Shown in pieces: positions 45,935-55,738 of a stretch of 64,000 nucleotides of DNA. Positions within the stretch are counted from its first letter, which is position 1; each line of letters starts with the position of its first letter. A program made the translations under genes and the position numbers. The DNA is taken from positions 1,595,431-1,659,430 of the forward strand of contig NZ_JAGKTC010000001.1 in NCBI RefSeq assembly GCF_017939625.1, given 5' to 3'. This DNA comes from Pseudoxanthomonas helianthi (lineage in GTDB: Bacteria > Pseudomonadota > Gammaproteobacteria > Xanthomonadales > Xanthomonadaceae). Under the pieces are notes generated by a model. That model saw only the letters and a list, made by a program, of their open reading frames with translations, was not told where the DNA came from and ran no database searches.

Positions 45935-46120
45935 TCACTCGCAGCGCGCCTTCAACATGGCGTGGACCGAGCGCAGGCCGCGCACTCCCCCGCCGCGGGA
46001 TGGCGGGGACGGTCGTTGTCGTTCCACGCCTAGGCGTCGATGAGCGCCCAGGGCATGCCCGTGTGCACGAAGCACTCCATATACAACGCGGCGGCGACGC
46101 TGCCGACCATGGTCGAACCG
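45935..46120 (-). pseudogene. Decayed 3' fragment of an M17 aminopeptidase gene
   Basis: This stretch aligns with the last 62 codons of the intact M17 gene at 46705-46890, beginning G-S-T-M-V-G-S-V-A-A-A-L-Y. It carries an in-frame TAG at 46030-46032 where the intact gene has Tyr, and a one-base deletion nearer the end, so it cannot be functional. It is fused at 46120/46121 to a copy of the response-regulator tail. The rest of the aminopeptidase is not found next to it. Confidence 0.88.
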
Positions 46121-46176
46121 GCGTCGGCAACCGGATCGAGGCGTATCGCCTCGCGCGGCAGAAAGGATGGCTGTGA
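46121..46176 (+). pseudogene. Duplicated 3' end of the response regulator gene
   Basis: Bases 46121-46173 repeat 44589-44641 almost exactly (two changes in the first 52 bp) and keep the reading frame to a TGA at 46174. The translated tail R-I-E-A-Y-R-L-A-R-Q-K-G-W-L is the same. With the original it brackets about 1.5 kb as a direct repeat. Confidence 0.9.
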
Positions 46177-46201
46177 ACGTTCGCGTCGCGCAGCGAAAGG
46201 A

Positions 46202-46684
46202 CTAGCGCAGCGCCAGCTCCAGGTAGCGCACGCCGTCGACGGGATTGAAGCGGTAGGGTGCGATTTCGCGGAAGCCCAGCGCGGCATACAGCGCCTGCGC
46301 GGCCTGCATGCTCGGCAGGGTATCGAGGCGCAAGTGCGCGTAACCCAGCTCGGTCGCGCGTGCGATCGCCGTTTCGGACAGGCGCCTGCCCAATGCAAGG
46401 CCGCGTCCTGCCGGGCGCACGTACAGGCGTTTCAGTTCGGCCACGTCGGGTGCGTCCAGTGCGCGCAACGCGACGCAGCCGAGGGCGTCGTCGCCGCGAA
46501 AGGCGAGGAACAGCGCGCCGCCCGGTGCCTGGTAGGCGCCGGGCAGGGTCGCGACTTCTTGTTCGAAACCCTGGAAGCCCAGGTCGACGTCGAGCGAGTC
46601 CGCATACTCGCGGAACAGGGCTTCGACGCAGTCGCGGTCCTGCGGAAAGCGCGCGTCGCGGAGGGTGACGATGTCGTCGGACAT
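46202..46684 (-). CDS. GNAT-family N-acetyltransferase
   Basis: 160 aa from the ATG at 46684. Acetyl-CoA site: [14 protein letters not shown] (Q/R-x-x-G-x-G/A form), after an L-K-R-L-Y-V strand, and the C-terminal [10 protein letters not shown] motif. Substrate unknown; the fold is typical of small-molecule or amino-acid acetyltransferases. It lies 20 bp downstream of the M17 gene on the same strand, so the two are likely co-transcribed. Confidence 0.9.
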   Translation of the reverse strand: MSDDIVTLRDARFPQDRDCVEALFREYADSLDVDLGFQGFEQEVATLPGAYQAPGGALFLAFRGDDALGCVALRALDAPDVAELKRLYVRPAGRGLALGRRLSETAIARATELGYAHLRLDTLPSMQAAQALYAALGFREIAPYRFNPVDGVRYLELALR

Positions 46685-46704
46685 GCAGGCTTCGCGAGGT
46701 GGAA

Positions 46705-48068
<1,364 letters not shown>

Positions 48069-48072
<4 letters not shown>

Positions 48073-48797
48073 GCGTTCGGCTCGGCGTCGGGGCCTTGGG
48101 GAAGCGCGTCCAGCCAATCGGCCAGCGCGGTCAGGGTGGTGAATTCCAGGTCGGCGCGCGGCGCGCCGTGGGGCCACGCGTGGTCGCCGCGATCCAGCCA
48201 GCACGCGCGCAGCCCGGCGCGCATCGCGCCCAGCGCGTCGAGTTCGGGGTGGTCGCCGACGTGCAGGACTTCGCCGGGCGCGACGCCCAGCCGTTCGCAG
48301 GCGGCGTGGAAGATGCTGGCTTCCGGTTTCGCCGCGCCGTGTTCGCGGGCGTGGATCTGCGAATGGAACAGCGAAGCCAGCCCGATCGTGTGCAGGTCGG
48401 CGTTGCCGTTGCTCAGCGCCGCCACCGGCACGCGCGCGGCGATGCGATGCAGGGCGTCCAGCGCGTCGGGATAGAACTCGACCTGGTTGCGCGCGGCGTA
48501 GAACAGCTGGTAGCCCTCGTCGGCCAGCGCGACGTCGCCGCCGCTTTCGCGCAGCGCGGTCTCGATGCTCAGGCGGCGCAACGCCGACAGGTCGTGGACC
48601 AGGTGCGGGTTTTCGGCGAACACCCGCTCGCGCAATTCGCGCATCGCGTGGATCGGGAAACGTTCGGCGGTGCGGGGGCTGCGTTCGCGGAACCAGTCGT
48701 CGAGCACGCGCTCGATGCGCGCGCCGATCGGCGGGAACGGCCACAGGGTGTCGTCGAGGTCGAGGGTGATGGCGCGGATGGGAAAGCTCACCCGCAC
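48069..48797 (-). CDS. HAD-superfamily phosphatase (YigB-like)
   Basis: 242 aa, GTG start. HAD motifs: I (L-D-L-D-D-T), II (A-L-S-N-G-N), III (A-A-K-P-E-A), IV (G-D-H-P-E-L-D). The C1 cap and the H-V-G-D-H form match YigB-like FMN/sugar phosphate phosphatases. Substrate not proven. It overlaps the M17 gene (ATGA) and lies 16 bp downstream of the PerM-like gene in a co-directional run. Confidence 0.88.
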
Positions 48798-48813
48798 ATT
48801 CTACGCCGTGCCC

Positions 48814-49929
48814 TCATTCGAGCAGCCGGGCCCAGCCTTCCAGGCCCTGCATGCGCTGCAGCACCAGTTTAGCGCAGACCATCAGCGGCACCGCCAGCAG
48901 CAGGCCGGTGAAGCCCCACATCAGGCCGAACAGCATCAGGGCCAGCACCAGCACCAGCGGCGACAGGTGCATCTGCCGGCCCAGCACGATCGGGGTGACG
49001 ATCTGGCCTTCGATCAGGTGCAGGCCCAGGTACACGCCGGTCGGCAGCAGCGATTGCCACAGCGTGTCGAAGCTGACCAGGCCCACTCCCAGCATCAGCA
49101 TCATGCCGATCAGCGGACCGACGAACGGGGCGAAGTTCAGCAGCGCGGCAGCAGTGCCCCACAGCAATGCATCGCCAGGCGGCATCCCGATCAGGTACAG
49201 CGCGCCGGCGAACACCATGCCGAACACCGCATTGATCAGGCTGATGGTCAGCACGTAGCGCGACAGCGCCTGTTCGATCGATTTCAGCAGGTCCACGGTG
49301 AAACGCTTCTGCTGGTAATCGGGCAGCAGGCCGAGGGTGCCGCGTTGCAGGTTGCCGCCGTAGACCATGAAGAAGTAGGTCAGCAGCACCACCGCCAGTA
49401 CCGATGCGGCCGCTCGCGGCGCCGTGGTCAGTGCGCGGTACGGATCGGGTTGCGCCGTGCCGACCATCTTCAGCGGGGGGCCGTCCTGGCCGCTGGCCGC
49501 ACGGGCGAAATTCTCCGCCGCACGGTTGGCGTCCTGCATCGGCTTGGTCAGCTCGCGCAACTTCGGCGCCAGCTGGCGCAGTTCGCGCGGCGCGTCATGG
49601 AACCACGAGGCCGCCGGTTCCCACAGCTGCGAGACCAGCGCCACGCCGCCGGCCAGTCCGCCCAGCAGCAGGATCAGCGCGCCCAGCGCGCGCGGCAGGC
49701 GCAGCTTGTCCAGCACGCGCAGCATCGGCGCGCCGATCAGCGACAGGAACAGGGCCAGCAGCACCGGCAACACCAGCGCCTGGGCCAGCCACAGCGTGTA
49801 GCCGACCGCCAGCGTCGCCAGCACCACCATCGAAGCGGGCGCGCGCGGACGGCGCCGCATGGGCGGATTCTCGCCGGCGGAAACCTGGCCTGCGGTGGCG
49901 ATCGCGTCGGCGCGGGTGTCGTCGGTCAC
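48814..49929 (-). CDS. AI-2E/PerM-family transporter
   Basis: 371 aa, GTG start; an ATG 23 codons in is an alternative. Eight predicted membrane helices with the family's amphipathic middle segment. Conserved features include P-P-G-D-A-L-L-W-G, N-F-A-P-F-V-G-P and the E-G-Q-I-V-T-P-I-V-L-G-R loop near the end. Members export small metabolites or act as Na+/H+-type antiporters; autoinducer-2 export is only one claim. It is followed closely by the HAD gene. Confidence 0.9.
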   Translation of the reverse strand: MTDDTRADAIATAGQVSAGENPPMRRRPRAPASMVVLATLAVGYTLWLAQALVLPVLLALFLSLIGAPMLRVLDKLRLPRALGALILLLGGLAGGVALVSQLWEPAASWFHDAPRELRQLAPKLRELTKPMQDANRAAENFARAASGQDGPPLKMVGTAQPDPYRALTTAPRAAASVLAVVLLTYFFMVYGGNLQRGTLGLLPDYQQKRFTVDLLKSIEQALSRYVLTISLINAVFGMVFAGALYLIGMPPGDALLWGTAAALLNFAPFVGPLIGMMLMLGVGLVSFDTLWQSLLPTGVYLGLHLIEGQIVTPIVLGRQMHLSPLVLVLALMLFGLMWGFTGLLLAVPLMVCAKLVLQRMQGLEGWARLLE

Positions 49930-50002
49930 GGGTGGGAATCCGTCGGCAGGGAGGCGGATTATGCGCGCGGGCGTGCGGGGTGCGGTGGCGCCCGGCGGCG
50001 TT

Positions 50003-50410
50003 TCAGCGTTCGGAAACTTCGGTCGCCGCCTCGGCCGGACGCGGTGCGGTCGGCGCCGGTGCGGCGTCGAAGGCTTCGTCGACCAGCGGCTCTTCCGGCA
50101 ACGGCGCCTCGGCCACGCTTTCGGCCGCCTGCTCGGCGGCTTCGCCGGCGGCCGCGGCCTGCACGCTGGCGAACAGCGACGACACCGCGCCGATCATCTG
50201 CAGCACGCGTGGGCCGGTCAGCGCGCGCAGCGGTTCGGCCCGTCCGGTCAGGAAGCCGGCGATCAGTCCCGCGGAAACGATGCGCCACGGCGTCCAGCCT
50301 TCGCGCCAGCCGGTCTTCAACGCGGCCCAGCGTTCGCCCAGTTGCTGCGCGCGGCCTTCGACCATGCGTTCGCGGCGTTGCACGCGGCGCTGCAGGGTTT
50401 CGAAGTTCAT
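50003..50410 (-). CDS. Small protein of the YqjD-YqjE-type module
   Basis: 135 aa. A basic N-terminal helix (R-R-V-Q-R-R-E-R-M) is followed by one hydrophobic segment (about 45-70, I-V-S-A-G-L-I-A-G-F-L) and an Ala/Glu/Pro-rich acidic tail. It resembles the third gene found behind yqjD and yqjE, but the match is by position and composition only. It overlaps the holin-like gene by ATGA. Confidence 0.7.
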   Translation of the reverse strand: MNFETLQRRVQRRERMVEGRAQQLGERWAALKTGWREGWTPWRIVSAGLIAGFLTGRAEPLRALTGPRVLQMIGAVSSLFASVQAAAAGEAAEQAAESVAEAPLPEEPLVDEAFDAAPAPTAPRPAEAATEVSER

Positions 50411-50862
50411 GCGTCCTCGTCGTCGCCGTCGTGGCCGCCCAGGCCGAGCCGCGCCAGTTGCCGGCGGGTGGCGTCGAGCTTGGTGTGTTCGAAATAGGCC
50501 ATCGCGCGCCAGCCGGCGAAGGCGGTCACGCCCAAGCTCAGCAGCGCGGCGATGCTCAGCGCGGCCAGCCACGACATGCCGAAGCGTTGCAGCAACGACA
50601 CCAGCGCCGCCATCAGCAGCAGCCACGACGACGCGCCGAAGGCGATGGCCACGCCGACCCAGGCCAGTGCGCGGCCCAGCGCGCTGCGGGCCAAGGCGAG
50701 ATCGGCGGCGACCAGCCCGCGCCAGGCGCGGCCGCTGTCGAAGGCGGCGGACAGGCTTTCGCGTCCGGCGCCGGCGACCCGGCGCAGGCTTTCTTCCAGC
50801 GAAGCCGGCGCGGGGCGCTCGCCGTCGTCGCCAGCGGACGTCGGATCGTCGGAGGGACTCAC
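50407..50862 (-). CDS. YqjE-like (holin superfamily III) membrane protein
   Basis: 151 aa with two close membrane helices (about 66-90 and 96-118) and charged ends; the layout and the segment A-R-S-A-L-G-R-A-L-A-W match the phage-holin-like DUF1469/YqjE family. These proteins are chromosomal and not proof of a prophage. It sits between the YqjD-like gene (11 bp upstream) and the 135-aa gene, in a likely stress-regulated three-gene unit. Confidence 0.82.
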   Translation of the reverse strand: MSPSDDPTSAGDDGERPAPASLEESLRRVAGAGRESLSAAFDSGRAWRGLVAADLALARSALGRALAWVGVAIAFGASSWLLLMAALVSLLQRFGMSWLAALSIAALLSLGVTAFAGWRAMAYFEHTKLDATRRQLARLGLGGHDGDDEDA

Positions 50863-50873
50863 GCCTTCGCGGC

Positions 50874-51242
50874 TCAGTCCTTGCTGCCGCTGCGGGCCAG
50901 CTTGGCGATGATCCAGCCGGCGGCGAAGGCCACGCCGAACGAAGCCAGCGGGCGTTCGCGGATCAGGTCGGCGGCGCTGTCGATCAGGTCGCGGCCCTTG
51001 TCCATCAACGCGTCCATCTGTTCCTTGGCGGCGGCACCGCCGGATTCGGCGGCGCTGATGCCGGCCAGCGCGCTGTCGGCCAGTTCGGACTTCACGTTGG
51101 CCTTGCCCAGTCGCAGTTCGTCGCTGGCGGCGCCGGCGGCGCCCTTCAGCGCTTCGCCTGCGGCGGCCGCGGCGGATTTCAGGTGCGATCCGGCTTCGCC
51201 CAGGCTGGCCTTGACGTCGTCGGTGGCGGAATTGGCGGTCAT
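50874..51242 (-). CDS. YqjD/ElaB-like (DUF883) protein
   Basis: 122 aa from the ATG at 51242. A long Ala-rich amphipathic helical region and a C-terminal glycine-containing membrane helix (A-S-F-G-V-A-F-A-A-G-W-I-I-A-K-L) are the DUF883 pattern. In E. coli YqjD and ElaB are inner-membrane, ribosome-associated stationary-phase proteins. It leads the three-gene unit. Confidence 0.83.
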   Translation of the reverse strand: MTANSATDDVKASLGEAGSHLKSAAAAAGEALKGAAGAASDELRLGKANVKSELADSALAGISAAESGGAAAKEQMDALMDKGRDLIDSAADLIRERPLASFGVAFAAGWIIAKLARSGSKD

Positions 51243-51328
51243 GGCGGAACTCCTTCTGCGGGGTTCCGCCAATCTAGCGCAAGGCCATGAACAACCTGTT
51301 ATGAGAATCCGCTGCGGAAACGGCTGTT

Positions 51329-51411
51329 GTGGGAGCGGCCTTGGCCGCGAATGCTTTTCATGCTTTTCCACCAATCCGGCGAAAAGCATTCGCGGCCAAG
51401 GCCGCTCCCAC
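51329..51411. repeat. REP-like palindrome, family GTGGGAGCG (second copy)
   Basis: Arms begin GTGGGAGCGGCCTTGGCCGC and end GCGGCCAAGGCCGCTCCCAC, with GCTTTTC/GAAAAGC inside. It shares both arms with the element at 32137 and lies between two co-directional genes. Confidence 0.92.
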
Positions 51412-51421
51412 AGGATCTTGG

Positions 51422-52918
51422 CTACTGCATCAGCAACTGGCCGCGATCGCCCCCGCGCAGCACGCCCAGCACCAGCTGCGCCGGTTTCCGCTCGAAGCTG
51501 GCGCGGAACGCGGGCAGGTCGCCGAAGTCTCCGCTGCTGCTGGCGAAGATGATGTCGCCCTGGCGCAGGCCGTTGTTCCAGGCGCGGCTGCCGCGCTCGA
51601 CCGTGCCGATCTGCACGCCGCCGGCGGCGCCCATGCCGCGCAGCTGCTGGCGCGTGCCTTCGTCCAGTTCGTTGAAGGTGGCCCCGGCCAGGCGCGGGTC
51701 GAGGCTGGCGCCGACCGCGTTGCGCGCCTGTTCCTTCAGCGTCGCGGTCAGCTGCAGCGGCTTGCCGTTGCGGCGCAGGTCCAGGACCACGCGGCTGCCG
51801 ACGCCCTGCAGGCCTTCGAAGTTGTGCAGCGCGCGGCTGTCGCCGATGCGCTGGCCGTTGGCCGCGAGCACCACATCGCCGGCCTGCACGCCTGCCGCCG
51901 CCGCGGCCGAGCCCGGGAACACCCGGGTCACCACCGCGCCACTGGGCGCATCCAGGCCCAGGCCCTTGGCCAGGCGCGCATCGACATCCTGGCTCTCCAG
52001 GCCCAGGGTGCCGCGCTTGACCACGCCGTTGTTGGCGATCAGCTGGTCCTTGATGCTGCGGGCCAGGTTGATCGGAATGGCGAAGCCCAGGCCGATGTTG
52101 CCGGCCATGCTGCCCTGCGGGTTGAAGCTGGCGGTGTTGATGCCGACCAGCTGGCCCTGCAGGTTGACCAGTGGGCCGCCGGAATTGCCCGGGTTGATGC
52201 TGGCGTCGGTCTGGATGAAGTTCTGGAAGCCGGCCACCGGAATGCCGCTGCGGCCGACCGCCGAGACGATGCCCGAGGTCACCGTTTGCCCCAGCCCGTA
52301 CGGATTGCCGACCGCGACGACAAAATCGCCGACCGCCAGCTGGTCGCTGTCGGCCAGCGGGATCGCGGTCAGGTTGTTGGCGGGGATGCGGATCACCGCG
52401 ATGTCGGTGTCGGGGTCGGAGCCGAGGAATTCGGCCTCGACGCTGCGCCCGTCGCTGAGGGTCACCGAGACGCCGTCGGCGTTCTCGACCACGTGGTGGT
52501 TGGTCAGGACCAGGCCGCGCTGGGCATCGATGATCACGCCCGAGCCCAGGGCGCGTTCGACCCGTTCGCGCGGCATCGCCGGGATGCCGAACAGGCGGCG
52601 GAAGATCGGGTCGTTGGCGAACGGCCCCAGCGGGCTGGCCACGCGCACGGTCTGGCGGCTGTACACGCTGACCACGGCCGGGGTGACCTTGCGCAGCATC
52701 GGCGCCAGCGAAGGCAGCGCCTGGCCATTGACCGCGGCCGGCAGCGAACCGGCGGCGGCCGGCAGCGCGGCCGCGGCGACCGGCGCGGGGGCGGCCTGGG
52801 CCGGGTGGTCGAAGGTCTCGCGCAGGCCGGTGGCGGCGAAGCCACCGAACGCGGCGGCGGCGGTCAGGGCAAGCAGGGTGGGCAGGGGGCGCATGGTTCG
52901 GCGGGTCGGATCGTTCAT
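51422..52918 (-). CDS. degQ: DegQ/DegP-like S1C serine protease
   Basis: 498 aa with a hydrophobic N-terminal signal/anchor (about 12-28). The trypsin-like triad is complete: His142 (T-N-H-H-V-V), Asp172 (D-T-D-I-A-V-I) and Ser246 (N-P-G-N-S-G-G-P-L). Two PDZ domains follow (about 310-390 and 410-490). It degrades or refolds misfolded proteins in the periplasm. The Pro/Ala-rich linker after the signal region is longer than in E. coli DegQ. It is divergent from the nrdJ region. DegP and MucD are close alternatives for the name. Confidence 0.93.
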   Translation of the reverse strand: MNDPTRRTMRPLPTLLALTAAAAFGGFAATGLRETFDHPAQAAPAPVAAAALPAAAGSLPAAVNGQALPSLAPMLRKVTPAVVSVYSRQTVRVASPLGPFANDPIFRRLFGIPAMPRERVERALGSGVIIDAQRGLVLTNHHVVENADGVSVTLSDGRSVEAEFLGSDPDTDIAVIRIPANNLTAIPLADSDQLAVGDFVVAVGNPYGLGQTVTSGIVSAVGRSGIPVAGFQNFIQTDASINPGNSGGPLVNLQGQLVGINTASFNPQGSMAGNIGLGFAIPINLARSIKDQLIANNGVVKRGTLGLESQDVDARLAKGLGLDAPSGAVVTRVFPGSAAAAAGVQAGDVVLAANGQRIGDSRALHNFEGLQGVGSRVVLDLRRNGKPLQLTATLKEQARNAVGASLDPRLAGATFNELDEGTRQQLRGMGAAGGVQIGTVERGSRAWNNGLRQGDIIFASSSGDFGDLPAFRASFERKPAQLVLGVLRGGDRGQLLMQ

Positions 52919-53100
52919 GAGGTCAGGATACGGGCCACGGGCGGTTTTCGGCGCCCGGCGGAGGGCGGCGAGTGTGCGTATCGACCGCTAAACCCGCGAT
53001 GAAGTTCTGGGCCCGGCGCGCCGTCCCCGGCCGGGTCGAAGGGCGGCCCGGCCCGTTCGTCGGCAGAAGCCCGCGGAATGAGGCCAGAAGCAAAATCCCG

Positions 53101-53129
53101 TTGACAGCCCGGATCGGCGGGCGTAGCGT
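53101..53129 (+). promoter_or_regulatory. Sigma-70 promoter of the nrdJ unit
   Basis: TTGACA, 17-bp spacer, TAGCGT: a perfect -35 with a fair -10. Transcription would start near 53136, giving a leader of about 285 nt before nrdJa. Confidence 0.75.
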
Positions 53130-53145
53130 TCGGGCCTGGCTTCGA

Positions 53146-53161
53146 CCACTACATATAGCGT
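53146..53161 (+). promoter_or_regulatory. Probable NrdR box
   Basis: CCACTACATATAGCGT matches 13 of 16 positions of the NrdR consensus ACACWATATATWGTGT. A half-site TAGCGT ends at 53129, exactly 32 bp (three turns) upstream and overlapping the -10, the usual spacing of paired boxes. NrdR is a global repressor of ribonucleotide reductase genes. Confidence 0.7.
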
Positions 53162-53420
53162 TTCTGGCGTGAAACAAACCCAAGCAATGGGGGTTTCCAT
53201 TCAAGCCGCCAGATGGGGAAAAGTAACGGGGAAGCAGGAATACACAGGCTTAGCGGCCCGTGCGGACAATGTGGAACATCCAGTTTTGGCGGGGGCCCGA
53301 CCCCCGCGACCGGGCGGCGTCGGCGCGACGTCCGGGGCAGGACCAGGCAAGGACGGGCGGCGCCGCACCGCGACCAAAAAAACCAATAACGACAAGCAAC
53401 ATCAGGGAGAGCAACACGAA
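53162..53420 (+). other. Structured leader of nrdJa with in-frame upstream reading
   Basis: TCTGGCG at 53163-53169 pairs with CGCCAGA about 40 nt on, with an AAACCC/GGGTTT stem inside. A GTG-initiated frame from 53169 is open and in phase with nrdJa for 84 codons. I see no B12-box, so a cobalamin riboswitch is not supported. The leader might carry another regulatory fold or an alternative N-terminus. Confidence 0.5.
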
Positions 53421-55571
53421 ATGAGCACGGTGCGCCTGGAGGCAGTGAAAACCATCGCGACGCGGGAAATCCCCATGCAGCCGGCTTCGCAGGACATCTG
53501 GGACAAGAAGTACCGGCTCAAGACCAAGGCCGGCGTCGCCATCGATGCCGACATCGACGGCACCTACCAGCGCGTCGCCCGTGCCTTAGCCGAGGCCGAG
53601 GCCACTCCAGACAAGCGCGCCTACTGGTACGAGCGCTTCCTGTGGGCGCTGCGCCGCGGCGCCATCCCCGCCGGCCGCATCACCTCCAACGCCGGCGCGC
53701 AGGAACACAAGCCCGCCACCAGCACGATCAACTGCACCGTGTCCGGCACCATCGAGGATTCGATGGACGGCATCCTCGACAAGGTCCACGAGGCCGGCCT
53801 GACCCTGAAGGCCGGTTGCGGCATCGGCTACGAATTCAGCACGCTGCGGCCGAAGGGCGCCTTCGTCGCCGGTGCCGGCGCGTACACCTCCGGCCCGATG
53901 TCCTTCATGGATATCTACGACAAGATGTGCTTCACCGTGTCCTCGGCCGGCGGCCGCCGCGGCGCGCAGATGGGCACCTTCGACGTGTCGCATCCGGACG
54001 TGAAGGATTTCATCCGCGCCAAGCGCGAGGACGGCCGCCTGCGCCAGTTCAACCTGTCGCTGCTGATCACCGACGGCTTCATGCAGGCGGTGGAGAACGA
54101 CGCCGACTGGCCGCTGGTGTTCCCGGTCAACGCCAAGGAACAGGGCGACATCGACCTCGAAGACGCCGAAAAGGTGGTCTGGCGCGACTGGCCGACCCAC
54201 AAGAACTACATCAGCCGCGACGACGGCCTGGTGGCGTGCAAGATCTACGGCCACATCCGCGCCCGCCACCTGTGGGACATGATCATGGTCTCGACGTACG
54301 ACTACGCCGAGCCGGGCTTCATCCTGATCGACCGCGTCAACGAGATGAACAACAACTGGTGGTGCGAATCGATCCGCGCCACCAATCCCTGCGGCGAGCA
54401 GCCGCTGCCGCCGTACGGCGCCTGCCTGCTGGGCTCGGTCAACCTGACCACCTTCGTGCGCGACCCGTTCACCGAACAGGCCCGCTTCGACTGGGAGGAA
54501 TACAAGGAAGTCGTGCGCGTGTTCACCCGCATGCTCGACAACGTGGTCGAAGTGAACGGCCTGCCGCTGCAGCAGCAGCGCGACGAGATCATGCGCAAGC
54601 GCCGCCACGGCATGGGCTTCCTCGGCCTGGGTTCGACCCTGACCATGCTGAAGATGAAGTACGGCAGCGCCGAGTCCTGCGAGTTCACCGAGCGCATCGC
54701 CCGCGACATGGCCGTGGCCGGTTGGGAAATGGGCCTGGACCTGGCCAAGGAGAAGGGCCCGGCGCCGATCATGTCCGAGCTGTTCACCGTCACCGCCGAG
54801 ATGCTGCGCAAGCGTCCGGAGATGGCCGCCGACGGCTGGAAGGTCGGCCAGGAGATCCCGGGCAAGGTGCTGCACGCCAAGTACAGCCGCTACATGCAGC
54901 GGGTGTCGGCGGTGGCCCCCGACCTGGTCGACGAGCTGGCCGAGATCGGCAGCCGCTTCACCCACCACAGCTCGATCGCCCCGACCGGCACCATCAGCCT
55001 GTCGCTGGCCAACAACGCCTCCAACGGCATCGAGCCGTCGTTCGCCCACCACTACAGCCGCAACGTGATCCGCGAAGGCAAGAAGACCAAGGAAAAGGTC
55101 GACGTGTACAGCTACGAGCTGCTCGCCTACCGCGAACTGGTCAACCCGAAGGCGATGCCGTTCAGCGAGGACCCCGACGCCAAGCTGCCCGACTACTTCA
55201 TCAGCGCCGACGACATCAGCCCGAAGGAGCACGTCGACGTGCAGGCCGCGGCGCAGAAGTGGGTCGACTCGTCGATCTCCAAGACCGCCAACGTCCCCAC
55301 CGACTACCCGTACGAGCAGTTCAAGGACATCTACCGCTACGCGCACCAGCAGGGCCTGAAGGGGTGCACCACGTTCCGCTTCAACCCGGCCGCCTTCCAG
55401 GGCGTGCTGGTCAAGGAAGCCGACCTGGAGAACACCACCTACCGCTTCGAGCTGGAAGACGGCAGCACCATCGAGGTCAAGGGCAACGAGCAGATCGAGT
55501 ACGACGGCGAACTGCACACCGCCGCCAACCTGTTCGACGCGCTGAAGGAAGGCTATTACGGCAAGTTCTGA
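53421..55571 (+). CDS. nrdJa: Class II (B12-dependent) ribonucleotide reductase, NrdJa subunit
   Basis: 716 aa from the ATG at 53421 with AGGGAGAG upstream. It is the catalytic ten-stranded barrel of adenosylcobalamin-dependent ribonucleotide reductase, making dNTPs with or without oxygen. The redox pair is Cys133 (A-G-C-G-I-G-Y) and Cys335 (G-A-C-L-L-G-S); the thiyl-radical region is N-P-C-G-E-Q-P-L with Cys324. Length is shorter than full class II enzymes because the C-terminal part is a separate gene, nrdJb, about 880 bp downstream. The split form is known from Pseudomonas. No intein or frameshift is seen. Confidence 0.95.
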   Translation: MSTVRLEAVKTIATREIPMQPASQDIWDKKYRLKTKAGVAIDADIDGTYQRVARALAEAEATPDKRAYWYERFLWALRRGAIPAGRITSNAGAQEHKPATSTINCTVSGTIEDSMDGILDKVHEAGLTLKAGCGIGYEFSTLRPKGAFVAGAGAYTSGPMSFMDIYDKMCFTVSSAGGRRGAQMGTFDVSHPDVKDFIRAKREDGRLRQFNLSLLITDGFMQAVENDADWPLVFPVNAKEQGDIDLEDAEKVVWRDWPTHKNYISRDDGLVACKIYGHIRARHLWDMIMVSTYDYAEPGFILIDRVNEMNNNWWCESIRATNPCGEQPLPPYGACLLGSVNLTTFVRDPFTEQARFDWEEYKEVVRVFTRMLDNVVEVNGLPLQQQRDEIMRKRRHGMGFLGLGSTLTMLKMKYGSAESCEFTERIARDMAVAGWEMGLDLAKEKGPAPIMSELFTVTAEMLRKRPEMAADGWKVGQEIPGKVLHAKYSRYMQRVSAVAPDLVDELAEIGSRFTHHSSIAPTGTISLSLANNASNGIEPSFAHHYSRNVIREGKKTKEKVDVYSYELLAYRELVNPKAMPFSEDPDAKLPDYFISADDISPKEHVDVQAAAQKWVDSSISKTANVPTDYPYEQFKDIYRYAHQQGLKGCTTFRFNPAAFQGVLVKEADLENTTYRFELEDGSTIEVKGNEQIEYDGELHTAANLFDALKEGYYGKF

Positions 55572-55582
55572 GCCGCGCCGCG

Positions 55583-55642
55583 CCCCCTCTCCCGCGTGCG
55601 GGAGAGCTCGAAGCCGCTTCAGGCGGCTGAGGGGGTGAGGGC
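55583..55642. repeat. Intergenic repeat, family CTCTCCCGC (first copy)
   Basis: CTCTCCCGC-GT-GCGGGAGAG (55587-55606) is followed by a second small hairpin (GCCGC/GCGGC) and GGGGGTGAGGGCC. The same element in the same orientation lies at 56350, so the two copies bracket the histone-like gene. Confidence 0.88.
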
Positions 55643-55738
55643 CGGCTTTTCGCTTGTTTTCCTTGCTGCCAGTCCGCCCGAAACAGGTATAGCATCCAAG
55701 CCGCAACAACCCCGCAAACCGCGCCCCCAGGAGGGCAT

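Noticed and set aside
45808..46176. Plus-strand frame ending in the response-regulator tail as a real small gene
   Set aside because: It joins unrelated segments across the recombination junction; only the last 18 codons are homologous to a gene.
50407..50862. Prophage holin
   Set aside because: The protein belongs to the YqjE-type chromosomal family and sits in a YqjD-like unit; no other phage gene is near.
53162..53420. Cobalamin riboswitch before nrdJa
   Set aside because: The GCCACTG-type B12 box and the expected conserved core are absent; only local stems are visible.
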